Numbered from the stretch's first letter, positions 26,657-37,322 are shown. The stretch is 64,000 nucleotides of DNA from an uncultured Allobosea sp. (GCF_945957345.1 NZ_CAMFKW010000018.1:24211-88210), one strand, 5' to 3'. Made by a program: numbers and translations. Notes: generated by a model from the letters alone, not told the origin.

Positions 26657-27651
26657 TGACCGAACCGTCCCGCCCCGGCGAATTCGAGCTGATCGCCCGC
26701 TACTTCGCGCCGATCGCCGGGCCGGGCGGGCTTGGCCTCCTTGATGATGCCGGCCTGCTGCGGCCGGGCCGCGGCTATGAGGTCGTGGTCACGGCCGACG
26801 CCTTGGTCGCCGGGGTCCACTTTTTCCCCGACGATCCGCCGGCTGCGATCGGTTGGAAGGCGCTTGCCGTCAATCTCTCCGATCTCGCCGCCAAGGGCGC
26901 GAAGCCCGAGGGCTTCGTCCTGACGCTCGCCCTGCCGCGCGGCTGGACGGAAGGTTGGCTTGCCGATTTCGCCGCGGGCCTCGCCCGCATGGCCGAGGCC
27001 GCGGGCTGCCCGCTCATCGGCGGCGACACCGTCTCGACCTCGGGGCCGCTCACACTCTCGATTACCGCCTTTGGCACCGTCCCGGCCGGGCGGATGGTCC
27101 GGCGTTCCGGTGCTAAGCCGGGCAATGTCGTGCTCGTCTCCGGCAGCATCGGCGACGGCGCGCTCGGGCTCAAGGTCCATGGCCCGGACAAGCCGGACTG
27201 GGTCGCTGCGCTCGGCGCCGAGGACCGTGCCTTTCTTGCCGATCGCTACCTGCATCCGCAGCCGCGCCATGCCCTGGCCGATGCATTGCAGCGCCATGCC
27301 TCGGCAGCCATGGACATATCCGACGGCCTCGTCGGCGATCTCGCCAAGCTCCTGAAGGCCTCCGGCGTGGGCGCCGAGATCGATCTCGACGCGGTTCCGC
27401 TCTCGGGTCCGGCCCGCGCCGCGCTCATGGCTGCTCCCGCATTGGCGGAACTGGCCTGGACCGGCGGGGACGACTACGAAATTCTCTGCACGGCCTCGGA
27501 AAGGGAATATCCTGCTCTGGTTGCGGCAGCGGAAGGAGCAATGCTTCTGTTGACGCCGATCGGGCGGGTCTCGGATGAGGCCGGCGTGGTGACTTATCGC
27601 GGGAAGGGTGGGGCGCAGAGCTTCGCGCAGGGTTCCTTCTCCCATTTCTGA
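26656..27651 (+). CDS. thiL: Thiamine-monophosphate kinase
   Basis: 331 residues. It phosphorylates thiamine monophosphate to the active diphosphate. AIRS-kinase fold motifs are the start GEFELIARYFAPIAG, GLLDDAGLLRP, VVTADALVAGVHFFPDDPP, KALAVNLSDLAAKGAKPEGF, the nucleotide loop LIGGDTVSTSGPL and AAMDISDGLVGDLAKL. The C-terminus is intact (WTGGDDYEILCT). It is the last gene of the nrdR operon. An MFS gene follows after 37 bp. Confidence 0.94.
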   Translation: MTEPSRPGEFELIARYFAPIAGPGGLGLLDDAGLLRPGRGYEVVVTADALVAGVHFFPDDPPAAIGWKALAVNLSDLAAKGAKPEGFVLTLALPRGWTEGWLADFAAGLARMAEAAGCPLIGGDTVSTSGPLTLSITAFGTVPAGRMVRRSGAKPGNVVLVSGSIGDGALGLKVHGPDKPDWVAALGAEDRAFLADRYLHPQPRHALADALQRHASAAMDISDGLVGDLAKLLKASGVGAEIDLDAVPLSGPARAALMAAPALAELAWTGGDDYEILCTASEREYPALVAAAEGAMLLLTPIGRVSDEAGVVTYRGKGGAQSFAQGSFSHF

Positions 27652-27688
27652 CGGCGGCGCATCACGGCGACCGCGGGGCGGCGTTGTG

Positions 27689-28891
27689 ATGGATCAGCAT
27701 TTCTCGGCTCTCGACGGCGACAGGCTCGCAAAGCGCAACGCCCTGGTCCTTGCCGGCGCCCAGGCTCTCGGCGGCGCCAACCCGGCGATCATCGTCTCGC
27801 TCGGTGGCCTTGTCGGCGCCCAGCTTGTCGCCGACAAGGCGTTCGCCACAGTGCCTGTCAGCCTGCTCCAGCTCGGCATCGCGTCGGGCGTCATTCCGGC
27901 CGCGATGATCATGCGCAAGCTCGGGCGGCGTAGCGGCTATCTGATCGGCGCGCTTGTCGGCGCTGCAGGGGCTAGCCTTGCCGCAGGCGGCGTCACGCTG
28001 CGCCTGTTCTGGCTGTTCTGCTTGGGCACCTTCGTCTGCGGGCTCTATGGCTCCTTCGTCCAGAGCTATCGCTTCGCCGCGGCCGATACCGCGAGCAACG
28101 ACTTCCGCCCTCGTGCGATTTCCTGGGTGATGATCGGCGGCCTCGTTGCCGGTGTCATCGGGCCGCAATCCGTCTATTGGACGCGCGATCTGACGCCTGC
28201 CACGCCCTTTGCCGCCAGCTTCCTCGCTCAGGGCGTGCTGGCGCTGCTGGCGATCGCTATCGTCTCGCAACTGCGCCCGCCGCCGCCTGCTGCCATCCGC
28301 TCCGGCGGGGGGCGTCCCCTGGGCGTGATCATGCGCCAGCCCAAGTTCATCGCCTCGGTCACGGCTTCGCTCGTCGCCTACGGCCTGATGAGCTTCGTGA
28401 TGACCGCTGCGCCGATGGCGATGGTCGCCTGCGGCCATTCGGTCGGTGACGCTGCGCTGGGCATCCAGTGGCACGTCCTCTCGATGTTCGGGCCCAGCTT
28501 CTTCACCGGGCGGCTGATCGCCCGTTTCGGCAAGGGCACGGTGACGGTCGTCGGGCTTGGCCTGACGGCGCTCGCCGCTGTCGTCGGCCTGACCGGCCTC
28601 AGCGTCGGCCATTTCTGGCTGGCTTTGATCCTGCTCGGCGTCGGCTGGAATTTCGGCTTCATCGGCGCGACCGCGCTGGTGACCGATTGCTACCGGCCGG
28701 AGGAGCGGGTGAAGGTCCAGGCCGCCAACGACTTCCTCGTCTTCGGTTCGGTCGCCATCGCTTCCTTCTCGTCCGGCGGCCTGCTCAGCCATGGCGGCTG
28801 GAACGCCGTGAACTGGCTGGTCTTCCCGCCCGTCGCGATTGCCCTCATGTTGGTCGCTTGGCAGCGCTTCCAGCGGCCTGCCACGGCCTGA
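27689..28891 (+). CDS. MFS transporter
   Basis: About 400 residues with 12 hydrophobic segments. The MFS loop after helix 2 reads MIMRKLGRRSGYLIGAL, and the central loop is rich in Pro/Gly (QLRPPPPAAIRSGGGRPLG). Other recognisable parts are FVCGLYGSFVQSYRFAAAD and GPQSVYWTRDL. ATG 27689 is preceded immediately by an in-frame GTG that could also serve. The substrate is not evident. The next gene (allE, 29 bp away) might point to ureide or purine-related compounds, but this is weak. Confidence 0.8.
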   Translation: MDQHFSALDGDRLAKRNALVLAGAQALGGANPAIIVSLGGLVGAQLVADKAFATVPVSLLQLGIASGVIPAAMIMRKLGRRSGYLIGALVGAAGASLAAGGVTLRLFWLFCLGTFVCGLYGSFVQSYRFAAADTASNDFRPRAISWVMIGGLVAGVIGPQSVYWTRDLTPATPFAASFLAQGVLALLAIAIVSQLRPPPPAAIRSGGGRPLGVIMRQPKFIASVTASLVAYGLMSFVMTAAPMAMVACGHSVGDAALGIQWHVLSMFGPSFFTGRLIARFGKGTVTVVGLGLTALAAVVGLTGLSVGHFWLALILLGVGWNFGFIGATALVTDCYRPEERVKVQAANDFLVFGSVAIASFSSGGLLSHGGWNAVNWLVFPPVAIALMLVAWQRFQRPATA

Positions 28892-28920
28892 GTGGCAGAA
28901 CCGGCAATCGGAGCAGATCG

Positions 28921-29721
28921 ATGAACAACCGCGCCTTCCCGCCTGCGACCGGCCAGGTTCCGCCCGGCGCCATCGGGCATAACCGCGGTGTCATCAAGTC
29001 CAACTACGCCTTCATGCCGCCCGAGGGCGTGCTGGTCAGCCGCCTGCCGCAATATCGCGACACGATCGCCCGCGTTCTCACGGGGCCGGTCATGGGCGCT
29101 GCCTTCGCCCAATACGTGCTCGAGATCGCGCCCGGCGGCGGCACGCCGGCCGCCTTCAGCGAGGACGGCATCCAGCATTTCTTCTACGTCCTCTCGGGCG
29201 AAGCACGGATTGCGGTCGCGGGCGGTGCGGCGCAGGCACTCACGGCCGGAGGCTTCGCCTATCTGCCGCCGGCGACCGCCTTCACTTTGCGCAACGAATC
29301 GGCTCAGGGCATCCGCGTGCTCGCGCTGCGCAAGCGCTATGAGCCGGCGCCGGGTCTGGCCACGCCGGAGCCGATCGTCTCGCATCAGGACGCCGTGCCG
29401 ATGGCGAATCACACCGGCATGGAGGGGCGCGGCTTCCAGTTCCTGCTGCCTTATGGCGACATGCGCTTCGATTTCGAGATGAACCTGATGTGGTTCAAGC
29501 CGGGCGTCTGCTTTCCGGCGGTCGAGACCCATGTTATGGAGCACGGGCTCTACATGCTGGAAGGGCAGGGGCTCTATCTTCTCGGTGCCGACTGGCACGA
29601 GATCTGGGAGCGGGATTTCATCTGGATGGGCGGTTTCTGCCCGCAGCAATTCTATCCGACGGGCTATGGCGACGCCTGCTATCTGCTCTACAAGAACGTC
29701 AATCGCGATCTCGCGCTTTAG
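28921..29721 (+). CDS. allE: (S)-ureidoglycine aminohydrolase
   Basis: 266 residues forming two cupin domains. The enzyme converts (S)-ureidoglycine to (S)-ureidoglycolate and ammonia in allantoin breakdown. The first cupin contains IQHFFYVLSGEARIAV. The second has the metal ligands in ETHVMEHGLYMLEGQGLYLL, with the closing FIWMGGFCPQQFYPTGY. The N-terminal HNRGVIKSNYAFMPPEGVL is very typical of the family. No other purine-degradation gene is in the window, so the rest of the pathway must be elsewhere. Confidence 0.9.
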   Translation: MNNRAFPPATGQVPPGAIGHNRGVIKSNYAFMPPEGVLVSRLPQYRDTIARVLTGPVMGAAFAQYVLEIAPGGGTPAAFSEDGIQHFFYVLSGEARIAVAGGAAQALTAGGFAYLPPATAFTLRNESAQGIRVLALRKRYEPAPGLATPEPIVSHQDAVPMANHTGMEGRGFQFLLPYGDMRFDFEMNLMWFKPGVCFPAVETHVMEHGLYMLEGQGLYLLGADWHEIWERDFIWMGGFCPQQFYPTGYGDACYLLYKNVNRDLAL

Positions 29722-29825
29722 AGCTTTCGCCGTTCTGCCTGACATTCGACCAAATTTGTAAGCCGGGGCGTTTGCGCTCCTCGCCGAAACTTGCCACAAA
29801 TTCGCCTGACACTGGCGACGCGAGG

Positions 29826-29856
29826 CGGGCCTTGAGTCTTTAGGGCCCGTTTTTTC
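29826..29856 (+). terminator. Terminator downstream of allE
   Basis: Stem CGGGCC/GGCCCG, 12-nt loop, then a run of six or seven T. It lies about 105 bp after the allE stop and ahead of hppA. Confidence 0.75.
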
Positions 29857-29930
29857 GCTGCCTGACGTCCAACGCTGCAAAGAGGAGCGATCACGCTCCC
29901 ACGGCTGGAAGCTCAAGGTCAGGAAATCGA

Positions 29931-32087
29931 ATGTCAGCTCTGCTTCTCATCATCATATTGAGTGCGCTTTCCATAGCCTACGGCGTCTGGGCCTATGGCG
30001 ATGTGATGAAGCGCGATGCCGGCAACCAGCGCATGCAGGAGATTTCCGGTGCGGTCGCCGAAGGCGCTCAGGCCTATCTGAAGCGCCAGTACATGACCAT
30101 TTCGATGGTCGGCGTCGTGCTTTTCGTCGCGCTCGCCTGGCTGCTCGGCAAATGGGTGGCGATCGGCTTCCTGATCGGCGCGGTGCTCTCGGGCATGGCC
30201 GGATTCATCGGCATGAACGTCTCGGTACGCGCCAACGTCCGCACGGCACAGGCCGCGATGCAGTCGCTGGGCGAGGGCCTCGACGTGGCCTTCAAGGCGG
30301 GCGCCGTCACCGGCATGCTCGTCGCCGGCCTCGCGCTGCTCGGCGTTGCCGTCTATTACGGCGTCCTGACCTCCTTCCTCGGCTTCGAGGCGTCCAGCCG
30401 CACGGTGATCGATTCGCTGGTGGCGCTCGGCTTCGGCGCCTCGCTGATCTCGATCTTCGCCCGTCTCGGCGGCGGCATCTTCACCAAGGGCGCCGATGTC
30501 GGCGCCGACCTCGTCGGCAAGGTCGAGGCCGGCATCCCCGAGGATGATCCGCGCAACCCCGCGACCATCGCCGACAACGTCGGTGACAACGTCGGCGACT
30601 GCGCCGGCATGGCTGCCGACCTGTTCGAGACCTATGCGGTGACGCTGGTCGCAACCATGGTGCTCGCCGCGATCTTCTTCGCCGGCCAGCCCGTACTCGG
30701 CACGATGATGCTCTACCCGATGGCGATCGGCGCGGCCTGCATCGTCACCTCGATCATCGGCACCTTCTTCGTGAAGCTCGGCGCCAACCAGTCGATCATG
30801 GGGGCGCTCTACAAGGGCTTCATCGCCGCTGGCGTGCTCTCGGTCGGCGCGATTGCGGCCGTGAACTACGTGATGTTCGGCGGCTTCTCCGCCGCCTTCA
30901 AGACGGCGCAGGGCGTCAGCTTCACCTCGGGCGCGCTCTTCGGCTGCGCGCTGGTCGGCCTTGCCGTCACGCTCTGCATCGTCGTCATCACCGAATACTA
31001 TACCGGCACCGGCAAGCGCCCGGTCGTCTCGATCGCCCAGGCCTCGGTGACCGGCCACGGCACCAACGTCATCCAGGGCCTCGCAGTATCCTTGGAATCG
31101 ACGGCGCTGCCGACGATCGTCATCATCGCCGGCATCATCGTCACCTACAGCCTCGCCGGCCTGTTCGGCATCGCCATCGCTACCACCGCCATGCTGGCGC
31201 TGGCCGGCGTGGTCGTGGCGCTCGACGCCTTCGGCCCGGTCACCGACAATGCCGGCGGCATCGCCGAAATGGCGGGCCTGCCCAAGGAGGTCCGTCACTC
31301 CACCGACGCGCTGGACGCGGTCGGCAACACCACCAAGGCGGTCACCAAGGGCTACGCGATCGGCTCGGCCGGCCTCGGCGCGCTCGTGCTCTTCGCTGCC
31401 TATACCTCGGACCTGAACTTCTTCATCTCCGAGGCCAACAAGGCCGGCGGCACGGCGTTCCAGTACTTCAAGGGCGTCACCGTCGATTTCTCGCTGTCCA
31501 ACCCCTACGTCGTCGTCGGCCTGCTGCTCGGCGGCCTCATCCCCTTCCTCTTCGGCGGCATGGGCATGACGGCGGTCGGGCGCGCGGCGGGCTCCGTCGT
31601 CGAGGAAGTCCGCCGGCAGTTCCGCGAGAAGCCCGGCATCATGGAAGGCAAGGACCGGCCCGATTACGGCCGCGCCGTCGACATGCTGACCCGCGCCGCT
31701 ATCAAGGAAATGGTCGTGCCCTCGCTCCTGCCGGTGCTGGCGCCGATCGTGACCTATTTCGTGATCTACTGGATCGCCGGCAAGAACAACGCCTTCGCGG
31801 CCGTCGGCGCCATGCTGATGGGCGTGATCGTCACCGGCATCTTCGTCGCGATCTCGATGACCTCGGGCGGCGGCGCCTGGGACAATGCCAAGAAGAGCTT
31901 CGAGGACGGCTTCGTCGATAAGGACGGCGTGCGCCATCTCAAGGGCTCCGACGCGCACAAGGCCTCGGTGACCGGCGACACCGTCGGCGACCCCTACAAG
32001 GACACGGCGGGCCCCGCCGTGAACCCGGCGATCAAGATCACCAACATCATCGCCCTGCTGCTGCTGGCGATCCTGGCGCATTCCTGA
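29931..32087 (+). CDS. hppA: K+-insensitive H+-translocating pyrophosphatase
   Basis: 718 residues with about 16 membrane helices. It couples hydrolysis of pyrophosphate to proton export. The substrate-binding segments are [19 protein letters not shown] followed by [20 protein letters not shown], and [14 protein letters not shown]. The diagnostic segment [17 protein letters not shown] carries lysine where K+-dependent enzymes have alanine, so this is the potassium-independent type. A strong terminator follows. It is monocistronic. Confidence 0.96.
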   Translation: MSALLLIIILSALSIAYGVWAYGDVMKRDAGNQRMQEISGAVAEGAQAYLKRQYMTISMVGVVLFVALAWLLGKWVAIGFLIGAVLSGMAGFIGMNVSVRANVRTAQAAMQSLGEGLDVAFKAGAVTGMLVAGLALLGVAVYYGVLTSFLGFEASSRTVIDSLVALGFGASLISIFARLGGGIFTKGADVGADLVGKVEAGIPEDDPRNPATIADNVGDNVGDCAGMAADLFETYAVTLVATMVLAAIFFAGQPVLGTMMLYPMAIGAACIVTSIIGTFFVKLGANQSIMGALYKGFIAAGVLSVGAIAAVNYVMFGGFSAAFKTAQGVSFTSGALFGCALVGLAVTLCIVVITEYYTGTGKRPVVSIAQASVTGHGTNVIQGLAVSLESTALPTIVIIAGIIVTYSLAGLFGIAIATTAMLALAGVVVALDAFGPVTDNAGGIAEMAGLPKEVRHSTDALDAVGNTTKAVTKGYAIGSAGLGALVLFAAYTSDLNFFISEANKAGGTAFQYFKGVTVDFSLSNPYVVVGLLLGGLIPFLFGGMGMTAVGRAAGSVVEEVRRQFREKPGIMEGKDRPDYGRAVDMLTRAAIKEMVVPSLLPVLAPIVTYFVIYWIAGKNNAFAAVGAMLMGVIVTGIFVAISMTSGGGAWDNAKKSFEDGFVDKDGVRHLKGSDAHKASVTGDTVGDPYKDTAGPAVNPAIKITNIIALLLLAILAHS

Positions 32088-32113
32088 TCGCAAGCCTGGT
32101 CGAGGCCATCACG

Positions 32114-32140
32114 AACCCGCGGCAAAAGCCGCGGGTTTTT
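32114..32140 (+). terminator. Rho-independent terminator of hppA
   Basis: A perfect 10-bp stem AACCCGCGGC/GCCGCGGGTT with an AAAA loop and a T-run, 27 bp after the stop. Confidence 0.92.
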
Positions 32141-32286
32141 CTTGTCGGGCAACGGTTTGCGCCTGCGACTTGAATCAAGCCGGCAGGCTGTTGAATCAAG
32201 CTCGCAAGCTACGGCCGGGAGCGTAGTGTTGCCGCATGCCGTCAGGTGAAAGTGCTGGCATGGTCCCGCTCGACCAAGGAGTGACC

Positions 32287-33210
32287 ATGTCCATACAAAC
32301 GCTCGACACCGCATCGGCGGCCCCGAACCGCGCTACTGAAATCGTCCTGCTTCTGGTGCTCGCCACGCTCTGGGGCGGCTCCTACAGCTTCATCAAGATC
32401 GGCGTGGAGACGATCCCGCCGCTGACGCTGATCGCGGCACGCACCCTCATTGCCGGGCTGATCCTGCTCGCGGTCATTCGCTGGCGCGGCCTGCGCCTGC
32501 CGCGCGACCTCGTGTCCTGGCGACGCTTTTTCACCCAAGCCCTGCTGAACAGCGTCGTGCCGTTCACGCTGATCGCCTGGGCTGAGCGCAGCGTCGATGC
32601 CGGCCTCGCCTCGATCCTCAACGGTACCACGCCGGTCTTCGTCTTCCTGATCTCGCTCGCGCTGATGCCCAAGCGCCGGCCCGATTGGCGCAAGGGGCTG
32701 GGCGTCGCGGCCGGCGTCGCCGGCATCAGCCTGATCGTCGGTGTCGACGCCTTCTCGGGACTGGGCTCGCAAGCGATGCCGCAACTGGCCATCGTCGCCG
32801 CGACCGTCGCCTACGCCTTCGCGGCGCTGTTCGGCCGGCATTTCACCGGCATGGACCCCTTGCTGCCGGCCGCTGGCTCGATGTTGACCGGCACGGCCCT
32901 GCTGATTCCGGCCGCGCTCATCGTCGACAGGCCCTGGACGCTGGCGCCCTCGCAGGAATCCGTGCTGGCGCTGCTCGCCCTATCGGTCGTCTCGACGGCG
33001 CTCGCCTTCGCCATCTATTTCCGGCTCATCCGGACGCTGGGGTCAGTAGGGACGACGGCAGTATCTTATTTGCGCGTGCCGGTTGGCGTCGCGATCGGCT
33101 TCGTCTTTCTGGGCGAGCGCCTGCAACCGACGGCCTGGATCGGGCTTGCGCTGGTCGTGCTGGGCGTCCTGTCGATGACGCTCCCGGAGCGGAAAAGCGC
33201 GGCGAATTGA
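32287..33210 (+). CDS. EamA/DMT-family transporter
   Basis: 307 residues with ten predicted membrane helices in two EamA repeats. Typical features are LLLVLATLWGGSYSFIKIG, PPLTLIAARTLIAGLILLAV, INGT-like segment LASILNGTTPVFVFLISLAL and the C-terminal repeat SVVSTALAFAIYFRLIRTLG with AVSYLRVPVGVAIGFVFLGE. Members export amino acids or metabolites, and the substrate is unknown. ATG 32287 matches the first helix; the frame extends to 32236 without reason. Confidence 0.85.
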   Translation: MSIQTLDTASAAPNRATEIVLLLVLATLWGGSYSFIKIGVETIPPLTLIAARTLIAGLILLAVIRWRGLRLPRDLVSWRRFFTQALLNSVVPFTLIAWAERSVDAGLASILNGTTPVFVFLISLALMPKRRPDWRKGLGVAAGVAGISLIVGVDAFSGLGSQAMPQLAIVAATVAYAFAALFGRHFTGMDPLLPAAGSMLTGTALLIPAALIVDRPWTLAPSQESVLALLALSVVSTALAFAIYFRLIRTLGSVGTTAVSYLRVPVGVAIGFVFLGERLQPTAWIGLALVVLGVLSMTLPERKSAAN

Positions 33211-33235
33211 AACCTGCACCGGCCTGAAAAAGCAA

Positions 33236-33260
33236 AACCCCGCGGCGACGCCGTGGGGTT
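33236..33260 (-). terminator. Terminator between eamA and bamE
   Basis: Stem AACCCCGCGGC/GCCGTGGGGTT (one G-U pair) with a 3-nt loop. On the minus strand it is followed by TTTTGCTTTTT, which fits termination of bamE. It may also act for the convergent EamA gene. Confidence 0.75.
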
Positions 33261-33289
33261 CGTCGTCTTCCGAACGTCGTCGTGCCCGC

Positions 33290-33784
33290 TTACGAGCCGA
33301 GCGGGTTGAACTTGGTGACCCCGCGGAACAGGTTGCGCAGGAAGCTCTGCTCCTCGCCGCCCGTTGGCGTGGTACGGCTGATGAAGTCGAAGATCACGCC
33401 GTCCTGCAGCCCGTAATGGGCGATGCGCTCGACCTTGAAGCTCTTGTTGAAATAGACGACCAGTACCTGCTGGTCGATGACCGCCGGGTCCTGGAACTGG
33501 AATCGGCGCCGCATCGTCTGGCTGATATAGTAGAAGGTGCGATTGCCGACCGTCGAAGTGGTCGAGGGCGTGCCGAGCGTGGTCAGCACGGCCTGCACGT
33601 CCATCCCGACCTTGACCTGCGCGATCAGCCCTTCGTCCATCACGAAGCCGCGCTTGAATTCCTCGTTGATGCCCGCGGAGGTTGGCAGCACGAAGCCGCC
33701 GACATCCGGGCCGCAGCCGGCCAGCACAAGGGAGGTGGTCGCGAGGGCTCCGAGCAGAGCCGTGCGGCGGGTGATCTGGGTCAT
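33290..33784 (-). CDS. bamE: Outer-membrane assembly lipoprotein BamE
   Basis: 164 residues. The lipoprotein signal ends in LVLAGC, with the cysteine near residue 24. The SmpA/OmlA fold follows: EGLIAQVKVGMDVQAVLTTL, TLGTPSTTSTVGNRTFYYIS and VVYFNKSFKVERIAHYGLQD. BamE is a small accessory lipoprotein of the BAM complex that inserts outer-membrane barrels. ATG 33784 is where the signal peptide begins. It is divergent from the CBP3 gene, and the 136-bp gap should hold both promoters. Confidence 0.88.
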   Translation of the reverse strand: MTQITRRTALLGALATTSLVLAGCGPDVGGFVLPTSAGINEEFKRGFVMDEGLIAQVKVGMDVQAVLTTLGTPSTTSTVGNRTFYYISQTMRRRFQFQDPAVIDQQVLVVYFNKSFKVERIAHYGLQDGVIFDFISRTTPTGGEEQSFLRNLFRGVTKFNPLGS

Positions 33785-33920
33785 GCGGGCACGATCCGAA
33801 AGGCGAGCACGGCCGGGACGATCCAAGCCGCTTGTCAAAAGGGTAAGGGTTGGCGTAACGCCCGAGGATGGCTTTGGCAAGGCGAGGGCGCCCCGTGCAG
33901 GAGCGGGCGGGAGTAAAGAG

Positions 33921-34466
33921 TTGATTTTCGGGTTGTTCGGCAAGCGCAGCAATCGACGCTCTCCTGTGGACACGCTGTTCGGGCGGGTGGCCGAGGCTTC
34001 GCGCCTGCCCGCGCTCTATGTCGGTGGCGGGATTCCCGACAGCTTCGAGGGCCGTTTCGAATCGCTGACCCTGCATGTCCTGCTGGTGCTGCGCCGTCTG
34101 CGCGAGCTGCCGCCGCCGGCCGCCGAATTGGCGCAGGAGTTGGTGGATGCCTGCTTCGCCTATCTGGAGCTGGGCTTCCGCAATGGCGGCATCAGCGACA
34201 TCGCCGTGCCCAAGAAGATGAAGAAGATCGGCCAGATGTTCTATGGCCGCGTGCAGGCCTATGAGGCCGCGCTGGCGGCGCCGGGCCTCGACGCATTGGC
34301 CGAGGCGCTGGGGCGCAATGCTTGCAAGCCGGAGGCGGCGCCTGCGCTGGCGGCTTATGTTCGGGCCGCGCAGGAAGCGCTCGCGACCGCCGATCTCGAC
34401 GACATCATGAATCGGGAAGCACTCTTTCCCGCCTTCGCGATCCGGGAGGCTGCCCATGGCGCATGA
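33921..34466 (+). CDS. Ubiquinol-cytochrome c chaperone (CBP3 family)
   Basis: 181 residues. CBP3-type proteins help cytochrome b assemble into the bc1 complex. Recognisable are IFGLFGKRSNRRSPVDTLFG, LHVLLVLRRLRELPP, LVDACFAYLELGFRNGGISD and the strongly conserved VPKKMKKIGQMFYGRVQAYE. The start is TTG at 33921; the frame upstream is open but reads through the promoter region of bamE. It overlaps the DUF177 gene by 11 nt. Confidence 0.85.
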   Translation: MIFGLFGKRSNRRSPVDTLFGRVAEASRLPALYVGGGIPDSFEGRFESLTLHVLLVLRRLRELPPPAAELAQELVDACFAYLELGFRNGGISDIAVPKKMKKIGQMFYGRVQAYEAALAAPGLDALAEALGRNACKPEAAPALAAYVRAAQEALATADLDDIMNREALFPAFAIREAAHGA

Positions 34467-35013
34467 TCATCAGCCGGCTTCGCCGCTCAAGCATCCGGTC
34501 CGTGTCGAGTCGATCCGCCCGCGCGGCACCGAGGTCGTGGTCCGGGCGGAAGCGGGGCAATTGCCGGGCATTGCGACGATGCTTGGCCTCGTCTCCATCG
34601 AGGCGTTGGAGGGGCGCTATACCCTCACGCGCAACGGCGACCGCGTGAAGCTCGATGGCCGCATCGCGGCCCGCCTGCACCAGGCCTGCATCGTGACGCT
34701 CGATCCGTTCCCGGTTCAGCTCGACGTGCCCGTGCAGCTCGATTTCGCGCCCGAAGAGGACATCGCGGCCTTCGCGCGGCGCAACGATCGCGACGATGCC
34801 GAGATCGACATCGAAGTGCTGCTGAACGAGCAAGATCCGCCCGAGCCGATCATCGACGGAATCATCGATCTCGGCGGCATCACGCTGGAGTTCTTGGCGC
34901 TGGCGCTCGATCCCTACCCGCGCAAGCCCGGCGCCAGCTTCGAGTCGTCGGCAGGCGACAGCGGCACGGAATCGCCTTTCGCGGCGCTCGCAAAGTTGAA
35001 ACGCGGTGACTGA
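34456..35013 (+). CDS. DUF177 (YceD-like) protein
   Basis: 185 residues of the DUF177 family, related to E. coli YceD and involved in rRNA accumulation and ribosome biogenesis. Features are a beta-rich N-terminus and the LTRNGDRVKLDGRIAARLHQ segment, where the usual cysteine-containing motif reads ACIVTLDPFPVQLDVPVQLD, then IIDGIIDLGGITLEFLALAL and the terminal SPFAALAKLK. In E. coli yceD precedes rpmF-plsX-fabH. Here rpmF is missing from the block and plsX follows after 114 bp. Confidence 0.85.
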   Translation: MAHDHQPASPLKHPVRVESIRPRGTEVVVRAEAGQLPGIATMLGLVSIEALEGRYTLTRNGDRVKLDGRIAARLHQACIVTLDPFPVQLDVPVQLDFAPEEDIAAFARRNDRDDAEIDIEVLLNEQDPPEPIIDGIIDLGGITLEFLALALDPYPRKPGASFESSAGDSGTESPFAALAKLKRGD

Positions 35014-35127
35014 AGCGTCCTCCGGCTCTTGCGCTGCTTGCGGCTACGGTCCAAGTCGCTATTGTCCGGCCGGCACTGAGCCGTCCCGGATCGAAGGTCG
35101 GCCATTCCCGGGACACGCCAGAATTCC

Positions 35128-36186
35128 ATGACAAGACCGGTTACAATCGCGCTCGATGCGATGGGCGGGGATCACGGCCCTTCCGTCGTCATTCCCGGCG
35201 CCGCCCTAATGCTTGAGCGTCGCCCGGACGCGCGCTTCGTCATCTTCGGAGACGAGAAGCAGGTGCTGCCGCTGATCGACCAGCATCCCAAGCTCAAGGC
35301 CGTCACGACCTTCCACCACACCGAAGTCTCGGTGAAGATGGACGACAAGCCGAGCCAGGCGCTCCGCTATGGCCGCTACAAGTCCTCGATGTGGCGCGCG
35401 ATCGACGCCACCAAGACCGGAGAGGCGCATGTCACCGTCTCCGCCGGCAATACCGGCGCGCTGATGGCGATGTCGAAATTCTGCCTGAAGTCGATGCCGC
35501 AGGTCGATCGGCCGGCGCTCGCCGGCCTGTGGCCGACCGCGCGCGGCGAAAGCATCGTGCTCGATCTCGGCGCCACGATCGGCGCGGATGCGCGTCATCT
35601 CGTCGATCTCGCGGTGATGGGCGCGGCCATGGCCCGCGTCGTGCTCGATCTCGATCGGCCGACCGTCGGCCTGCTCAATGTCGGCGTCGAGGAGATCAAG
35701 GGCGTCGAGGCGGTCAAGGAAGCCGGCCGCATCCTGCGCGAAAGCAACCTGCCGCATCTCGCCTATCACGGCTTCGTCGAGGGCGACGATCTCGGCAAGG
35801 GCACGGTCGACGTCGTCGTCACCGAGGGCTTCACCGGCAATATCGCGCTCAAGACCGCCGAAGGCACCGCCAAGCAGATCGCCGAATATCTGCGCGCCGC
35901 GATGGGCCGTTCGCTGATGTCGAAAATCGGCTATGTTTTCGCCCGCGGCGCCTTCGCGGCGTTGAAGGACAAGCTCGATCCGCGCAAGTCGAACGGCGGC
36001 GTCTTTCTCGGTCTGGAAGGCATCGTCGTCAAGAGCCATGGCGGCACGGACGCGATCGGCTTCGCCAGCGCCGCCGAATTGGGTTATGAAATGGCACGCG
36101 AGGACCTGATGGCTAAGGTCCGCGAAATGGTCGCCGCGAGCACGCGTCCGGAGCTGACGGTCGCGCAGCCTGCCGAGACCGAGTAA
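35128..36186 (+). CDS. plsX: Phosphate acyltransferase PlsX
   Basis: 352 residues. It converts acyl-ACP to acyl-phosphate, the first step of phospholipid synthesis by the PlsX/PlsY route. The start [20 protein letters not shown], the block [29 protein letters not shown] and [20 protein letters not shown] are all present. It is in a cluster with fabH (13 bp downstream) and ihfA, as in most alphaproteobacteria. Confidence 0.96.
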   Translation: MTRPVTIALDAMGGDHGPSVVIPGAALMLERRPDARFVIFGDEKQVLPLIDQHPKLKAVTTFHHTEVSVKMDDKPSQALRYGRYKSSMWRAIDATKTGEAHVTVSAGNTGALMAMSKFCLKSMPQVDRPALAGLWPTARGESIVLDLGATIGADARHLVDLAVMGAAMARVVLDLDRPTVGLLNVGVEEIKGVEAVKEAGRILRESNLPHLAYHGFVEGDDLGKGTVDVVVTEGFTGNIALKTAEGTAKQIAEYLRAAMGRSLMSKIGYVFARGAFAALKDKLDPRKSNGGVFLGLEGIVVKSHGGTDAIGFASAAELGYEMAREDLMAKVREMVAASTRPELTVAQPAETE

Positions 36187-36199
36187 GGAACAGCCTCCT

Positions 36200-37177
36200 T
36201 TGTCCATCCTGCGCTCTCAAGTCGTCGGCTGCGGCTCCTATCTGCCCGCGCGCATCGTCACCAATGCCGAGCTCGCCGCGCGCGTCGACACCAGCGACGA
36301 GTGGATCGTCCAGCGCACCGGCATCCGCCAGCGCCATGTCGCGGCCGATGACGAGCCGACTTCCATCGTCGGCCTCAAGGCAGCGCAGGCGGCGATCGCC
36401 GATGCCGGCATCGACCCCACCGAGATCGACCTGATCATCGTGGCGACCGCGACGCCGGACCACACCTTTCCCGCAACCGCGACGCAGATCCAGGCGGCGC
36501 TGGGCATCAATGGCGGTGCGGCTTTCGACGTGCAGGCTGTCTGCTCCGGCTTCGTCTTCGCGCTGGCGACGGCCGACAAGTTCCTGACCACGGGCGGCGC
36601 TCGCGCGGCCCTCGTCATCGGCGCCGAGACCTTCTCGCGCATCCTCGACTGGGAGGATCGCGCCACCTGCGTGCTGTTCGGCGACGGTGCCGGTGCGGTG
36701 GTGCTGAAGGCAGTGCCGGGCGAGGGCACGTTGGCCGATCGCGGCATTCTCACCACCCATATCCGGTCGGATGGCCGCTACAAGGACAAGCTCTATGTCG
36801 ACGGCGGCGCAGGCTCGACCAAGACGGTCGGCTTCCTGCGGATGGAGGGCAAGGAGGTCTTCCGCCACGCCGTCACCAATCTCGCCGAGACAGTGCGCCA
36901 CACTTTCGAGCAGACGGGCCTGTCCGGCGCCGATATCGACTGGTTCGTGCCGCATCAGGCCAACCGCCGCATCATCGATGCCACCGCCGACAAGCTCGGC
37001 ATCAGCCACGACCATGTCGTCGTCACGGTCGACCGCCACGGCAACACCTCGGCGGCGTCGATCCCGCTCGCTCTGGCGGAGGCCCATGCCGATGGTCGCA
37101 TCAGGCGCGGGCAACTCGTCCTGATCGAGGCGATGGGTGGCGGATTCACCTGGGGCTCGGCCCTGATCCGCTGGTGA
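36200..37177 (+). CDS. fabH: 3-oxoacyl-ACP synthase III
   Basis: 325 residues. It starts fatty-acid elongation by condensing acetyl-CoA with malonyl-ACP. The catalytic triad is visible: Cys in [18 protein letters not shown], His in [13 protein letters not shown] and Asn in [30 protein letters not shown] is also typical. The start is TTG at 36200 ([18 protein letters not shown]), preceded by AAGGAAC. It lies directly after plsX. Confidence 0.95.
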   Translation: MSILRSQVVGCGSYLPARIVTNAELAARVDTSDEWIVQRTGIRQRHVAADDEPTSIVGLKAAQAAIADAGIDPTEIDLIIVATATPDHTFPATATQIQAALGINGGAAFDVQAVCSGFVFALATADKFLTTGGARAALVIGAETFSRILDWEDRATCVLFGDGAGAVVLKAVPGEGTLADRGILTTHIRSDGRYKDKLYVDGGAGSTKTVGFLRMEGKEVFRHAVTNLAETVRHTFEQTGLSGADIDWFVPHQANRRIIDATADKLGISHDHVVVTVDRHGNTSAASIPLALAEAHADGRIRRGQLVLIEAMGGGFTWGSALIRW

Positions 37178-37322
37178 CCTTGCGGTAGAGAATTCGCGAA
37201 AATTGTCATGAAACATCGCTATTTTGGGTCAAATTCGGCCTAGCACGGCACATTAGCCGCGCTTGAGGATTGACCCGCGCGACGGGGGGGCCTAGCGTCC
37301 GCCGTCCGTAATGGCGAAAGGC

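Noticed and set aside
29934..32093. Long minus-strand frame opposite hppA
   Set aside because: It is an antisense shadow of a fully conserved pyrophosphatase gene, with a His/Asp/Gly-rich product and no recognisable fold.
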